A DNA stretch of 64,000 bases. It comes from Mesonia oceanica (GTDB lineage: Bacteria > Bacteroidota > Bacteroidia > Flavobacteriales > Flavobacteriaceae). Of the stretch, positions 8,836 through 18,366 are shown piece after piece (the first letter of the stretch is position 1; every line of letters begins with the position of its first letter). Location of the stretch: positions 1-64,000 of the forward strand of contig NZ_CABVMM010000013.1 of NCBI RefSeq assembly GCF_902499555.1. Direction: 5' to 3'. The notes beneath the pieces are model-generated. The model ran no database searches and was not told the origin of the DNA. It saw only the letters and a program-made list of their open reading frames with translations. Both the position numbers and the translations under genes were made by a program.

Positions 8836-9873
8836 TTAGTATAAATTGTATTTGAGACCTACGGTTAACCTTCTTTCATAATACTCCATTTGCATGGTTC
8901 GGTTACTAGCTCCTTGATAATAACGTAACGGCTGATTGGTAATATTATTTAAGCTTCCGTAAAGACTTAAGTTTTTATTGATGGAAAAGTTGACGTTAAA
9001 ATCTAAAAAGAACTGTTTATCGTAATAGCGATCTTCAAATGCATTTCCGCCTAATTCATCTAAATAAGCATCAGAAAAGTTAGCTGATAATCTAGCACTG
9101 AATTTCTTATCTGAATAGGAAAGCGAAGCGTTAAACATATTAGGAGAAGATCCCGGTAAATCTAACTCGCCACGCTCATCACCGTCTTCGTTTCTAATAC
9201 CGTTAGCGGTAGAATGAAGGAAGGTATAGTTCGTGTAAATACTAAAGTTTTTAGCAAAACCGGGCAAGAAGTTTAATTGACGCTGAAAAGAAACTTCTGC
9301 TCCATAAATGCTTGCATTATCACCATTTAAAGGTTGGTATATATCATAACCGGTAGATTCATCCTGTACTACATAGGTATAAACAAAATCGTTGATGTCT
9401 TTATAAAAAACACCTCCTGAAAGCAAACCAACAGATCCAAAATAATATTCTGCCATAAAATCGAAGTTCATTGAGGTGGTCGGATTTAAGTCGGTATTTC
9501 CTAACGTAATTTCTTCATCTTCATTATTAATCGCTTGGTAAGGTACCAAGTCTAAATAATTAGGCCTAGCCAATGTATTAGTCCACGCTAAACGCAATAC
9601 GGTTTTATCGTTAAGATCATATTTAAAATGAACTCCCGGCAATACGTTGGTATAATTACTTTGGTCGTTCACTTGCATTGAACCATCAAAATCACCTTCC
9701 TCATCATAAATTACCTCGTTTCCGTTGCTTTCAATATGAGTAGCTTCCACACGAACCCCAGCAAGTACACTTAATTTATCTGATAACTTTTGGTTAGCCA
9801 TAACATAACCGGCATATACATTTTCTTTTACCTTAAAGTTCTCACTTAGGTATTCATCTTGAACATCTATTTT
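8836..9873 (-). pseudogene. TonB-dependent receptor, C-terminal part after in-frame stop
   Basis: Continues the receptor reading frame directly after the TAA at 9874-9876. The first in-frame ATG is at 9801 (MANQKLSDKLSV), but the 24 codons before it (KIDVQDEYLSENFKV...) are plausible barrel sequence. It holds the last strands of the beta-barrel (LAWTNTLARPNYLDLVP, FYKDINDFVY, a terminal RLTVGLKYNLY with an aromatic-rich last strand). On its own it cannot be exported, because the signal peptide and plug lie in the upstream half. See the adjoining entry. Confidence 0.8.
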
Positions 9874-11694
9874 TTAAAATAAATTTTTATTATCAAAATC
9901 TAAACTTCCTAAAAACTCAGGGGAAGCAAAAGTCCCTGGATGGTATTGTTTTCCTGCCAAGAAATCGTCACCCGTATAAGTTCTTGTTCCTACATCTGCC
10001 AAAGTTTCTATGTTTAAACCGCTATTTTCTAAGGGTTCGTACTCAAAGAAATTATTATCTCTGTGTTTATTTTTAAATCTTCCACGAATACCAAATTTAA
10101 TGATACCATCACCGTTACCAAAAAAGTCTGAAGCTAACTCTGCATTAGCAAACATGTTAAAATCTTCTTCTTCGGTATATTGGTATTCTTCGGTTAATTC
10201 ATCTAACTCAAAATCTGCCAATGAAGGATTTCCAACGGCGGTATGCAAAGGTTTTTTTGAATTGGAAACATCATTATTCACTTGGTATTCTGATGCATAA
10301 ACCACATAACGTTCATGAGGACGCTCTTCTGAAGCTTTTGCGTAAGAGCCCATCCAATCAAATTTCACATTTCCTAAGATATGATCTCCTCCTAAGGTAT
10401 AGTTTTGCATACGCTGGTCTTCCAATCTACGGTTTTGAATTCTTCCTCCGGGAATTCCTCCTTTAGTTTCCCGAGTTACTTCTGCAGGAAATCGCGTTAA
10501 ATTTCCATTGTTAATTTCAAAATCGCCAGCTGCAATATCTTCACCATCTAAAATCTCTGAAGTCATGGCAAATCGGTTCTCACGATCGTCTCTCCAGTTG
10601 TACATTGATTTGAAATAGATAGAGTTATTTGGGTTAAAACGATAATCAAAATTAGCCGAGAAACTGCGACGCACACGCTGTACTAAATACTTTCTAATTT
10701 CAAATTTTTCGGCATAAGGATTTACCGCTCGTTCTTCTAGGATGTCATCTCCATTGGCATCTAGCAAGCCAGTATTATATTCAAACTCATTGGCCCAATC
10801 TGCTTCCACATTATCAGACCCGAAATCATTATCGTTGATGGAAGCCGAAAGCATATACCCGAATTTACCGTCTTTGGTACGGTCACCAATTAAAAAAGAA
10901 CCATTTAAAATTCGTTTATCGGTGATAAAATTAAGTCCGGAACCTAAGGTAGCCGAAAGCCTAAAACTTTCTGGAGCAGAACGGGTTACTAAATTTACAG
11001 AACCACCCAATGCATCACCATCCATATCTGGAGTAACGGCTTTATTAACTTCAATGGTCTGGATCATATCTGACGGAATTAAATCCATTTGAACGTTACG
11101 ATTATCTCCTTCTGCAGAAGGAATCCTGCTTCCGTTTAAGGTTACGGAGTTAAGTTGCGGAGCCAAACCTCTCACAATAATATTCCTGGCTTCTCCTTGA
11201 TCAACTTGCATCGTAATCCCCGGAATTCGCTTGGCTGCATCCCCAATATTTGCATCGGGAAACTTCCCAATTTGCTCGGTAGAAACAATGTTGGTAATAT
11301 TGGTTTTGTTTTTTTGTGAGTTTAATGCTTTGGCCTGGGCACTTAATCCGTTTCCTATAATTTGCACGGTTCCCAAAGTAGTTTCAGCAGCATTCAATAC
11401 TAATTTTACAGTCGTAGTTTTACCGGCTTCTACTTCTACTTCTTTTGTGATGGTTTCGTAGCCTAAATATTTTACAGCTAATTCGTAGGTTCCTTGAGGA
11501 ATTTCCAATAAGGTAAATTCTCCGTCAAAATCGGTAACCGTTCCTTTTTTAAGCTGTTGAATCATCACCGAAGCTCCCGGAACGTAAATTCCGTTTTCAT
11601 CGGTAATCGTACCTCTTACCACCCCTTCTTGAGCGTATAAAAAGCAACAATTGAAAGCAACAAATAATGTTACAAGTGTAATTTTCAAGTTCAT
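9874..11694 (-). pseudogene. TonB-dependent receptor, N-terminal part (CarboxypepD_reg-like, plug, half barrel)
   Basis: Starts at ATG 11694 with a signal peptide (to about residue 21), a CarboxypepD_reg-like domain (about 24-110, VRGTITDENGIYVPGASV), a plug domain with RIPGITMQVDQGEARNIIVR, and the first part of the barrel. It ends at TAA 9874-9876 after 606 residues, in the middle of the barrel, and the same frame continues to 8836. Joined, the product would be about 951 residues, a normal size. It sits upstream of phytase and phosphatase genes, so an organophosphate or inositol-phosphate ligand is likely (inference). Confidence 0.85.
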
Positions 11695-11729
11695 AAATAG
11701 TCTAGTTTAGTTTGCGATTAAAAACAGCA

Positions 11730-11737
11730 CAAATGTA
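11730..11737 (-). promoter_or_regulatory. Putative -7 element of the TonB receptor gene
   Basis: Read on the minus strand this is TACATTTG, matching TAnnTTTG, about 36 nt before the receptor ATG. No TTG is found at the -33 distance, which could fit an activator-dependent promoter. Confidence 0.35.
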
Positions 11738-11872
11738 TATTTACCAATTAGTTAACTGTAATTTTAAGCAGCAACAAACAATGAACAAGCGGTGAATTTT
11801 ATGGCTACTTTAAGGCAACAATTAAGATTTATTTACATTACACTAACAATTAATCAAGACAGTCTCCATTTT

Positions 11873-13378
11873 TTATAAATTCATAAGAAAATGCACTAAT
11901 TCTTGTTTGGAATTGATGGGTAACTTTTTTCTTAACCTATACCTGGCGACTCGAACACTATCTGGAGTGACCCGTAAAATGGAAGCGATTTCTTTGGAAG
12001 AAAGATTTAAGCGGAGTAACATGGCCAATCGCAACTCAGCAGAACTCAATTTAGAAATGGCCGCTTGAGCAAGATCTTTAAAAAATTGCGGATGTACGTC
12101 TTCAAAAAAGTTCATGAACTCATCCCATTCATCTTCTTGCTGAAGGGCAAAATCCAATTCTTTTGCTAAATCTTTAATTTTTGACTGAGTATCCATTTTA
12201 GAACGGGAGCTCATTTTTTTTAACGTAGCAGAGAGATCGGAAAGCAATTTGTTTTTCTGAGCAATGTTTAAACTGTATTTAGAAAGCGAAGCGGTTTTTA
12301 GCTGAATTTCATCTTGAAGTTTTTTCTCTTCAATGGCTTTTTTCTCTAGCTCTGCTTGTAAAACACGTTGTTCGTATGCCTGAAGTTTGGTTTTTTCTTT
12401 TCGTTTTCTATTCATGAACAAAAGCGAAATACCGGAGACCAATAAAACTGCTCCGCCTCCCAGTAACATTAAATTTTGATTGGCTTTGTTAATGGTGTTT
12501 TGTTGGGTAAGCAGTTCTATTTTTGCTTCTTTTTGTTCTGTTTCATAAATGGTTTGTAGCACATTTAACTGCCTAAAGTTTTGGGTATAAAATTGCTGCT
12601 CTTGAATTTGATTGTATTCCCATAAATGCTCGTAGGCTTTTTTATGGTCTTCCAACAAAGCATAGGTTTTTGCCAAATCTTTATGCGCACTTTCTATTTG
12701 GTGTTTCTCGCCAAACTTTTCTGCTAAACGCATTGATTTTTGCGTATACCCCAAAGCCTCTTCGTACCGATTTGTTTTTCGGTACACGTCACCTATATTA
12801 TTAAGCACATTAATTTGCTTTTCGCTTTTTATTTGCTGAAAATAGGCATACGACTTTAGAAAGTATTCGTGGGCTTTTTCAAACTGATTTAAATCTTCGT
12901 AAATACTGCCAATATTTTCGTTAACAATCGCAATCCCTTCTTCATCATTTAAACGGGTAAACAATTCTAAGCTTCGCTGCTGATGTTCTAATGCATGGAG
13001 GTAGTTGCCTTCTTTTTCAAAACAGCTTCCTAAAATCTCTTCAGCAATGGCTTCTGCTTTTGTGAATTTTTGCTTTTGGGCACTTTCTATACTTTCCATT
13101 AAAAAAGTTTCTGCCTTCTCGTAATTTTTAATAGACAGGTAAATTTTGCCAATTCTGTTTTTCAAAATAACTTGAAGCGAATCTAAGTGCTGTTGTTCAG
13201 CCATTTTTAAAGCTGAAGTATATTGATCGATGGCTTCGGTGTAAACTTCCGTTTGCTGAAAAAAATCACCCAACTGAAGATATTTTTCTGTAATCTTTAA
13301 AACTGAATTACTTTTCTTGGCAATTTCCAATTCATTTTTATATTGGTAAAAAACCGAATCTTGCAATTCATCATTCAA
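11873..13378 (-). CDS. TPR-containing membrane regulator with C-terminal LuxR-like HTH; 5' end frameshifted
   Basis: Bacteroidota-type one-protein sensor: tetratricopeptide repeats (residues about 10-270), a membrane helix (about 303-322, GGGAVLLVSGISLLF), a coiled coil and a C-terminal helix-turn-helix (about 445-500, SSKEIASILRVTPDSVRVARYRL). Coordinates give the readable frame from a TTG. In the intact gene the start should be ATG 13455 with signal peptide MKFHFYFF...LLAQG. That ATG frame ends early, because the poly-A tract at 13429-13437 has 9 A; with 10 A it would join the main frame exactly. Without the signal peptide the TPR part could not reach the periplasm. It probably regulates the adjacent receptor-phytase genes. 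Confidence 0.78.
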   Translation of the reverse strand: MNDELQDSVFYQYKNELEIAKKSNSVLKITEKYLQLGDFFQQTEVYTEAIDQYTSALKMAEQQHLDSLQVILKNRIGKIYLSIKNYEKAETFLMESIESAQKQKFTKAEAIAEEILGSCFEKEGNYLHALEHQQRSLELFTRLNDEEGIAIVNENIGSIYEDLNQFEKAHEYFLKSYAYFQQIKSEKQINVLNNIGDVYRKTNRYEEALGYTQKSMRLAEKFGEKHQIESAHKDLAKTYALLEDHKKAYEHLWEYNQIQEQQFYTQNFRQLNVLQTIYETEQKEAKIELLTQQNTINKANQNLMLLGGGAVLLVSGISLLFMNRKRKEKTKLQAYEQRVLQAELEKKAIEEKKLQDEIQLKTASLSKYSLNIAQKNKLLSDLSATLKKMSSRSKMDTQSKIKDLAKELDFALQQEDEWDEFMNFFEDVHPQFFKDLAQAAISKLSSAELRLAMLLRLNLSSKEIASILRVTPDSVRVARYRLRKKLPINSKQELVHFLMNL

Positions 13379-13428
13379 GCGAAAATTATTTTGCCCTTGC
13401 GCTAGAAGATTTACAGAAATTAAAAAGC

Positions 13429-13437
13429 AAAAAAAAA
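13429..13437 (-). repeat. Poly-A/T tract inside signal-peptide codons of the TPR-LuxR gene
   Basis: Nine A on the plus strand (nine T in the coding strand). Adding one base joins the ATG at 13455 to the long downstream frame with a clean signal peptide. This is either a slippage site (phase variation), a mutation or a read error. Confidence 0.6.
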
Positions 13438-13491
13438 GTAAAAATGAAACTTCATTATTAAAAATTATCGTGGGGAAATTTGAGTATCCAA

Positions 13492-13499
13492 CAAACTTA
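13492..13499 (-). promoter_or_regulatory. Putative -7 element of the TPR-LuxR gene
   Basis: On the minus strand TAAGTTTG fits TAnnTTTG. It lies about 37 nt before the ATG at 13455, which supports that ATG as the native start. A -33 TTG is not clear. Confidence 0.35.
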
Positions 13500-13770
13500 A
13501 CAAACCATTATTATTTCTAGGTTAGAGCAGTATTAACCTATGTTTACTAAATTTTAAATTCACATACAAAACACTCAAAAACAATACCTTACATGATTGT
13601 TAATAACCTCTTTAAATCTTTTTTAAAGGAGTTGAAAAATCAACAGAATCATCCCGTAACTTAGTTATCCCGAATTTGTAAAGAAATTTTTCGGCACTTA
13701 TTTTTCACAAGCCTGATTTCAAAATCTTTACAAAAATGAGGGACAAAATAAACTAAAAACTATATATGCT

Positions 13771-14745
13771 ATGGCCATCTTTGACAGAAGAATTAACTAC
13801 AAACCGTTCGAGTATCCAGATGTATTACAATTCACAGAAGCGATTAATAAATCGTTCTGGGTACATAGTGAAATTGACTTTACTGCAGACACCCAAGACT
13901 TCCATTCTCACTTGGATCTAGCAGAGAAAACTGCTATTAAAAATAGTTTATTGGCCATTGCGCAAATTGAAGTTGCCGTGAAGACCTTTTGGGGAAATCT
14001 TTATCAACATTTCCCAAAACCGGAATTTAACGGACTTGGTAGCACCTTTGCTGAATGTGAGTTCAGACATTCTGAAGCTTACTCTCGCCTTTTAGAAGTT
14101 TTAGGCTATAATGATGAATTTAGGGATTTATTAGAAGTTCCCGTAATTAAAGATCGTGTAGAATATCTTTCTAAGGCACTGCAAAATGCAAATTCTGAAG
14201 ACAATAAGCAGTACGTAGTTTCTTTAATTATGTTCTCCATTCTTATAGAAAATGTATCCCTATTCAGTCAATTTGCTATTATTTTATCGTTTACCCGTTT
14301 TAAAGGTTTAATGAAAAACGTAAGCAATGTAATTGCCTGGACTTCTGTAGACGAGCAAATTCATGCGAATGCAGGAATATATTTGGTCAATAAAATTAAA
14401 GAGGAGTATCCAGACTTTTTTGACGAAGAAACCCTAGCTCATATTCGTGCGACGGTAAAACATTCGTTAGAAGTAGAAAGCAATATTTTAGATTGGATTT
14501 TTGAAAATGGAGAATTAGAAAACATCAAGAAAAAAGATCTATTAAATTTCATGAAATTCCGTATTGATGATAGTATGGAGAAAATTGGGATGGACAAAAT
14601 TTACCATATTACTGCTGAAGAATATGCGCCTATGCGTTGGTTTGAAGAAGAAGTTTTTGCCAATAGCTTAGACGATTTCTTTGCAAAAAGACCGGTAGAT
14701 TACACCAAGCACGATAAAAGTATTACTGCAGACGATTTATTTTAA
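13771..14745 (+). CDS. nrdB: Ribonucleotide reductase class I, beta subunit
   Basis: Radical-generating subunit of the aerobic enzyme that makes deoxyribonucleotides. At 324 residues it is a compact R2 protein. It shows the di-iron ligand helices AECEFRHSEAY (E-x-x-H then the radical Tyr four residues after the His), ENVSLFSQFA and DEQIHANAG (E-x-x-H). It is followed 21 nt later by the alpha subunit in the same operon. Upstream, CTATATAT just before the ATG (about 13760) faintly resembles half an NrdR box; this is weak. Confidence 0.93.
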   Translation: MAIFDRRINYKPFEYPDVLQFTEAINKSFWVHSEIDFTADTQDFHSHLDLAEKTAIKNSLLAIAQIEVAVKTFWGNLYQHFPKPEFNGLGSTFAECEFRHSEAYSRLLEVLGYNDEFRDLLEVPVIKDRVEYLSKALQNANSEDNKQYVVSLIMFSILIENVSLFSQFAIILSFTRFKGLMKNVSNVIAWTSVDEQIHANAGIYLVNKIKEEYPDFFDEETLAHIRATVKHSLEVESNILDWIFENGELENIKKKDLLNFMKFRIDDSMEKIGMDKIYHITAEEYAPMRWFEEEVFANSLDDFFAKRPVDYTKHDKSITADDLF

Positions 14746-14766
14746 TTAAAAAACCTGAAGAGAAAA

Positions 14767-16458
14767 ATGTTTACAAGCGAATTACCACTAATACAAGAGA
14801 ACGATTCACTAAGGAAAAAACTTTGGTGGAAAAATGAAGAAAGCGAACAGATTCTTAACCGCGGTTACCTTTTAAAAGGAGAAACCGTAGAAGGAGCCAT
14901 TGATAGAATTACTACAGCTGCCGCTAAGAGGTTGTATAAACCGGAATTAAAAGAATCTTTTCAGGAAATGATTGAACGCGGATGGATGAGTTTAAGCTCT
15001 CCCATCTGGGCAAATATGGGAACCGAAAGAGGGCTACCTATTTCTTGTTTTAACGTACATATTCCAGATCATATTGAAGGAATTACCCATAAGCTTGGTG
15101 AGGTAATTATGCAGACCAAAATTGGTGGTGGTACTTCAGGTTATTTTGGTTCTCTTCGTGCTCGTGGTAGCGCCGTAACAGACAATGGTAAAAGTAGTGG
15201 CGCCGTAAGTTTCATGAAACTTTTTGATACCGCTATGGATACCATTTCTCAAGGAGGTGTTCGTCGTGGTGCATTCGCAACTTACTTAGATATTGACCAT
15301 CCGGATATTGAAGAGTTCTTAAAAATCAAGAATATCGGGAACCCTATTCAAAATCTATTCTTTGGTGTTTGCGTATCCGATTATTGGATGCAGGAAATGA
15401 TTGATGGCGATAACGACAAAAGAAGGGTTTGGGCCAAAGTATTGGAAAGCAGGCAACAAAAAGGCTTACCTTATATTTTCTTTTCAGATAACGTAAACAG
15501 AAACAAGCCTCAAGTTTATAAAGATTTAGGAATGCAAATTAACGCCAGTAACTTATGTTCTGAAATTATGCTGCCTTCTTCTGAAAATGAATCGTTCATT
15601 TGCTGTTTATCTTCTATGAACCTTGAATTGTACGATGAATGGAAAAACACAGAAGCGGTTAAATTAGCTACTTTCTTTTTAGATGCGGTGCTGGAAGAAT
15701 TTATTCAGAAAACAGAAGGGAATTACTATTTATCTTCTGCCAATCGTTTTGCAAAACGCCACAGAGCATTAGGATTAGGAGTATTGGGATGGCATTCTTA
15801 TTTACAGAAAAACAACATTCCGTTTGAAGGAATGGAAGCCAAAGCAAAAACTACTGAAATCTTTAAACACATTCGCTCAAAAGCAGATAAAGCAACCGAA
15901 GAATTAGCAAGGATTTATGGTGAACCTGAAGTTTTAAAAGGTTACGGAAGAAGAAACACCACCACATTGGCCATTGCGCCAACTACTTCTTCATCGGCTA
16001 TTTTAGGACAAACTTCTCCAGGAATTGAACCTTTCAGCAGTAATTATTATAAAGCAGGTCTTTCTAAAGGAAACTTCATTAGAAAGAATAAATACCTTAA
16101 ACAATTACTTCAAGAAAAAGGACTTGACAATGAAGATACATGGAGAAACATTATGCTAGATAATGGTAGCGTTCAAAAATTGGAAGAGCTTAGCGATCAT
16201 GAAAAAGCAGTGTTTAAAACCTTCAAAGAGATAAGTCAGTTAGAGATTATTCAACAAGCTTCTATCCGACAAAAATATGTAGATCAGTCACAAAGTTTAA
16301 ATATTAATATTCCTTCTGCCGTACCTATTAAAGAAGTAAATAACCTTTTAATCGAAGCATGGAAGTTGGGAGTAAAAACACTTTATTACCAAAGAAGCCA
16401 AAGCGTTTCTAAAGAAATGGTTAACAACTTGGTAAGTTGTAGCAGTTGCGAATCTTAA
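14767..16458 (+). CDS. nrdA: Ribonucleotide reductase class I, alpha subunit (short form)
   Basis: Catalytic subunit. Active-site features are visible: the SCFNV cysteine near residue 96, NLCSEI (Asn, Cys, Glu) near 260, the second redox Cys in SFICCLSS, the Tyr pair in TLYYQRSQS and a C-terminal CSSC reductant pair. At 563 residues it is much shorter than the roughly 760-850 of standard NrdA, and it starts straight in the alpha-subunit N-terminal domain, so the ATP-cone that senses dATP is absent. It forms an operon with nrdB. A strong terminator follows. Confidence 0.92.
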   Translation: MFTSELPLIQENDSLRKKLWWKNEESEQILNRGYLLKGETVEGAIDRITTAAAKRLYKPELKESFQEMIERGWMSLSSPIWANMGTERGLPISCFNVHIPDHIEGITHKLGEVIMQTKIGGGTSGYFGSLRARGSAVTDNGKSSGAVSFMKLFDTAMDTISQGGVRRGAFATYLDIDHPDIEEFLKIKNIGNPIQNLFFGVCVSDYWMQEMIDGDNDKRRVWAKVLESRQQKGLPYIFFSDNVNRNKPQVYKDLGMQINASNLCSEIMLPSSENESFICCLSSMNLELYDEWKNTEAVKLATFFLDAVLEEFIQKTEGNYYLSSANRFAKRHRALGLGVLGWHSYLQKNNIPFEGMEAKAKTTEIFKHIRSKADKATEELARIYGEPEVLKGYGRRNTTTLAIAPTTSSSAILGQTSPGIEPFSSNYYKAGLSKGNFIRKNKYLKQLLQEKGLDNEDTWRNIMLDNGSVQKLEELSDHEKAVFKTFKEISQLEIIQQASIRQKYVDQSQSLNINIPSAVPIKEVNNLLIEAWKLGVKTLYYQRSQSVSKEMVNNLVSCSSCES

Positions 16459-16483
16459 TTTTGTAATGTTAAAAAACCAACAT

Positions 16484-16513
16484 AAACAGGCTACCCAGAC
16501 GGGTAGCCTGTTT
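16484..16513 (+). terminator. Terminator of nrdBA
   Basis: Perfect stem AAACAGGCTACCC/GGGTAGCCTGTTT with a 4-nt loop, 25 nt after the nrdA stop and followed by TT-rich sequence. Confidence 0.8.
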
Positions 16514-16721
16514 ACATTTACGCCCAACCCAGTGTTTTATTAAGAAAGACACAAAATTCTTAACATTAGCCTTTATAATCATTCTAAACAATAACAGTTA
16601 ATTAATAAATTTAACTTTGCCTTAAGGTTTTTATCACTTAAGCTAGAAGTCCAATTAACCTTCTCAAGATCATTTATAGGTAGTTTTACCCAAATCTTAA
16701 AAAACTAAAACCTATTCAAAA

Positions 16722-18290
16722 ATGATTACATTTAAAAGACTAATTTTAAATTTTATGTTGCTAAGTGCAATAGCAACTTTCATCACTTCATGTGATGTAG
16801 AAGATGGAACTGACGGAATTGATGGAACCAATGGAGTTGATGGTAAAGATGGAACTGACGGCCAAGATGGTGAAGACGGCGAAGACTTTACTCCGGAACC
16901 AGGGATGTTTTCAGACAAATCTAACCTAAAGCCACTTGTGGCAATGAAACCACAATTTAACTACGTAAATGCTTATTCATTATTAAGTTCTTCTGATACT
17001 TTAAGTAATGATTTTAAATTGGTAGGCGCACAAGATGGTGCAGGATTTTTAAAAGACCCTAATAGTGATGGCTATATGTATATCGTAAATGCAGAAGACA
17101 CTTACGCAGTTTCAAGAATCATGTTAGACAAAAACCTAACCCCTCTTACCGGTGAATGGTTACTCAACTCTAGCGTTGCTGATTACGCGAGACAATGTAG
17201 TGGTACGATGTGGGAAGCAGACATCCACGGAGGCTCACAAGATTTATTCTTATCTGCTTCAGAAAGTATTCATTACGATGTTAAAGGTATTGATCCTCAC
17301 ATGACACCAAACCCAGGTGCAGATTATGGTTTAGATGCACTAGGTGAATTTTCTTGGGAAAATGCAGTACCGCTTCCTCAAGGAGCTTATCCAGGGAAGA
17401 CCGTAATCATTGGTGGTGATGATGATTCAAGCGGTTCAGAAGGTCAAGTTTCTCTTTACCTATCTGAAAACGGAGATGCCGATCTAGAAAATGGGAAAAT
17501 TTACGTACTTCGATTCAAAGAGATTTCTGATGGTAATGGCGGAATAGCATCAGCAACTTCTAATCAAATATACAATGAAAGCAGTCTTGATTTCCAACAA
17601 ACCTATGATGTTGAATTTGTAGAGATTCCTAACGGAAAAAATTTAACTAAAAATGAAATGGAAGATGCCTGTATAGCCGTACAAGCTTCTGCTTTTATGC
17701 GTGTTGAAGATGTAGATTACCAAAAAGGATCGACTGCAAACAATCGTAATGTATATTTTGCTGTAACAGGTCGTGGTCCGGGCGCAGGAACTTATAATGA
17801 CTGGGGTACAGTTTACAAGCTAGAATTAGATGAAAACAACCCTCTTGAAGGGCAGTTAACACAAATTATCAGCGGTAACACCAATAGCAATAATGCTGAT
17901 GGTAACTTATCTCAATTACAGAGTCCTGACAATATTTGCGTGACTGAAAATTTTGTTTATTTCCAAGAAGATCCAAACTCTTTTAGTAGAGGGCATTCCG
18001 CATACATCTATCAATCAGATTTAAACGGTAACAATATTCAGGAGGTACTTGAATTTGTGGTAAGACAAGATCTTGCTCCAAATGGTAGCACTGGTTTAAG
18101 CGGTGAATATGGAGCTTTAATTGATATTTCAGATAAAGTTGGAGAGCCAGGTACCTTCATCCTAAACCTTCAACCTCATTACTGGAAAGACGATAGTTTT
18201 AAAGGTAGAGACGGCCACACTTTTACAGACGGTACTTACGAAGACAATCAAGGAGGACAAATTGTTTTATTACAAGGTTTACCAAGATAA
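16722..18290 (+). CDS. PhoX-like (DUF839) phosphatase-type lipoprotein with collagen-like repeat
   Basis: A surface or periplasmic lipoprotein: the lipobox ITSC puts the Cys at residue 24. Next comes a collagen-like run of nine G-x-Y triplets (residues 29-55, third position Asp in eight of nine). The remaining 460 residues fit a PhoX-like beta-propeller: CSGTMWE, ALGEFSWENAV, VIIGGDDDSSG, VYFAVTGRG and SPDNICV...VYFQED resemble the Ca/Fe-binding segments of PhoX alkaline phosphatases. The match is from pattern, so phosphatase activity is likely but not certain. It has its own terminator, with the cytochrome peroxidase gene following. Confidence 0.7.
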   Translation: MITFKRLILNFMLLSAIATFITSCDVEDGTDGIDGTNGVDGKDGTDGQDGEDGEDFTPEPGMFSDKSNLKPLVAMKPQFNYVNAYSLLSSSDTLSNDFKLVGAQDGAGFLKDPNSDGYMYIVNAEDTYAVSRIMLDKNLTPLTGEWLLNSSVADYARQCSGTMWEADIHGGSQDLFLSASESIHYDVKGIDPHMTPNPGADYGLDALGEFSWENAVPLPQGAYPGKTVIIGGDDDSSGSEGQVSLYLSENGDADLENGKIYVLRFKEISDGNGGIASATSNQIYNESSLDFQQTYDVEFVEIPNGKNLTKNEMEDACIAVQASAFMRVEDVDYQKGSTANNRNVYFAVTGRGPGAGTYNDWGTVYKLELDENNPLEGQLTQIISGNTNSNNADGNLSQLQSPDNICVTENFVYFQEDPNSFSRGHSAYIYQSDLNGNNIQEVLEFVVRQDLAPNGSTGLSGEYGALIDISDKVGEPGTFILNLQPHYWKDDSFKGRDGHTFTDGTYEDNQGGQIVLLQGLPR

Positions 18291-18315
18291 ACTTCTTGAA
18301 CAAATAAATTTTATA

Positions 18316-18343
18316 AAACCTCCGTTTCCAACGGGGGTTTTTT
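18316..18343 (+). terminator. Terminator after the PhoX-like gene
   Basis: AACCTCCGT/ACGGGGGTT stem with one G-U pair and a T-run, 25 nt past the stop. The downstream peroxidase gene starts only about 25 nt later, so read-through or attenuation is possible. Confidence 0.65.
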
Positions 18344-18366
18344 CTATAAAAATAAATTTTTGAATA

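Noticed and set aside
10742..11092. Plus-strand ORF of 116 codons inside the first TonB receptor
   Set aside because: Antisense shadow of the receptor plug domain.
13755..13772. NrdR box before nrdB
   Set aside because: CTATATAT resembles half of the known box, but no second half or second box at the right distance is seen.
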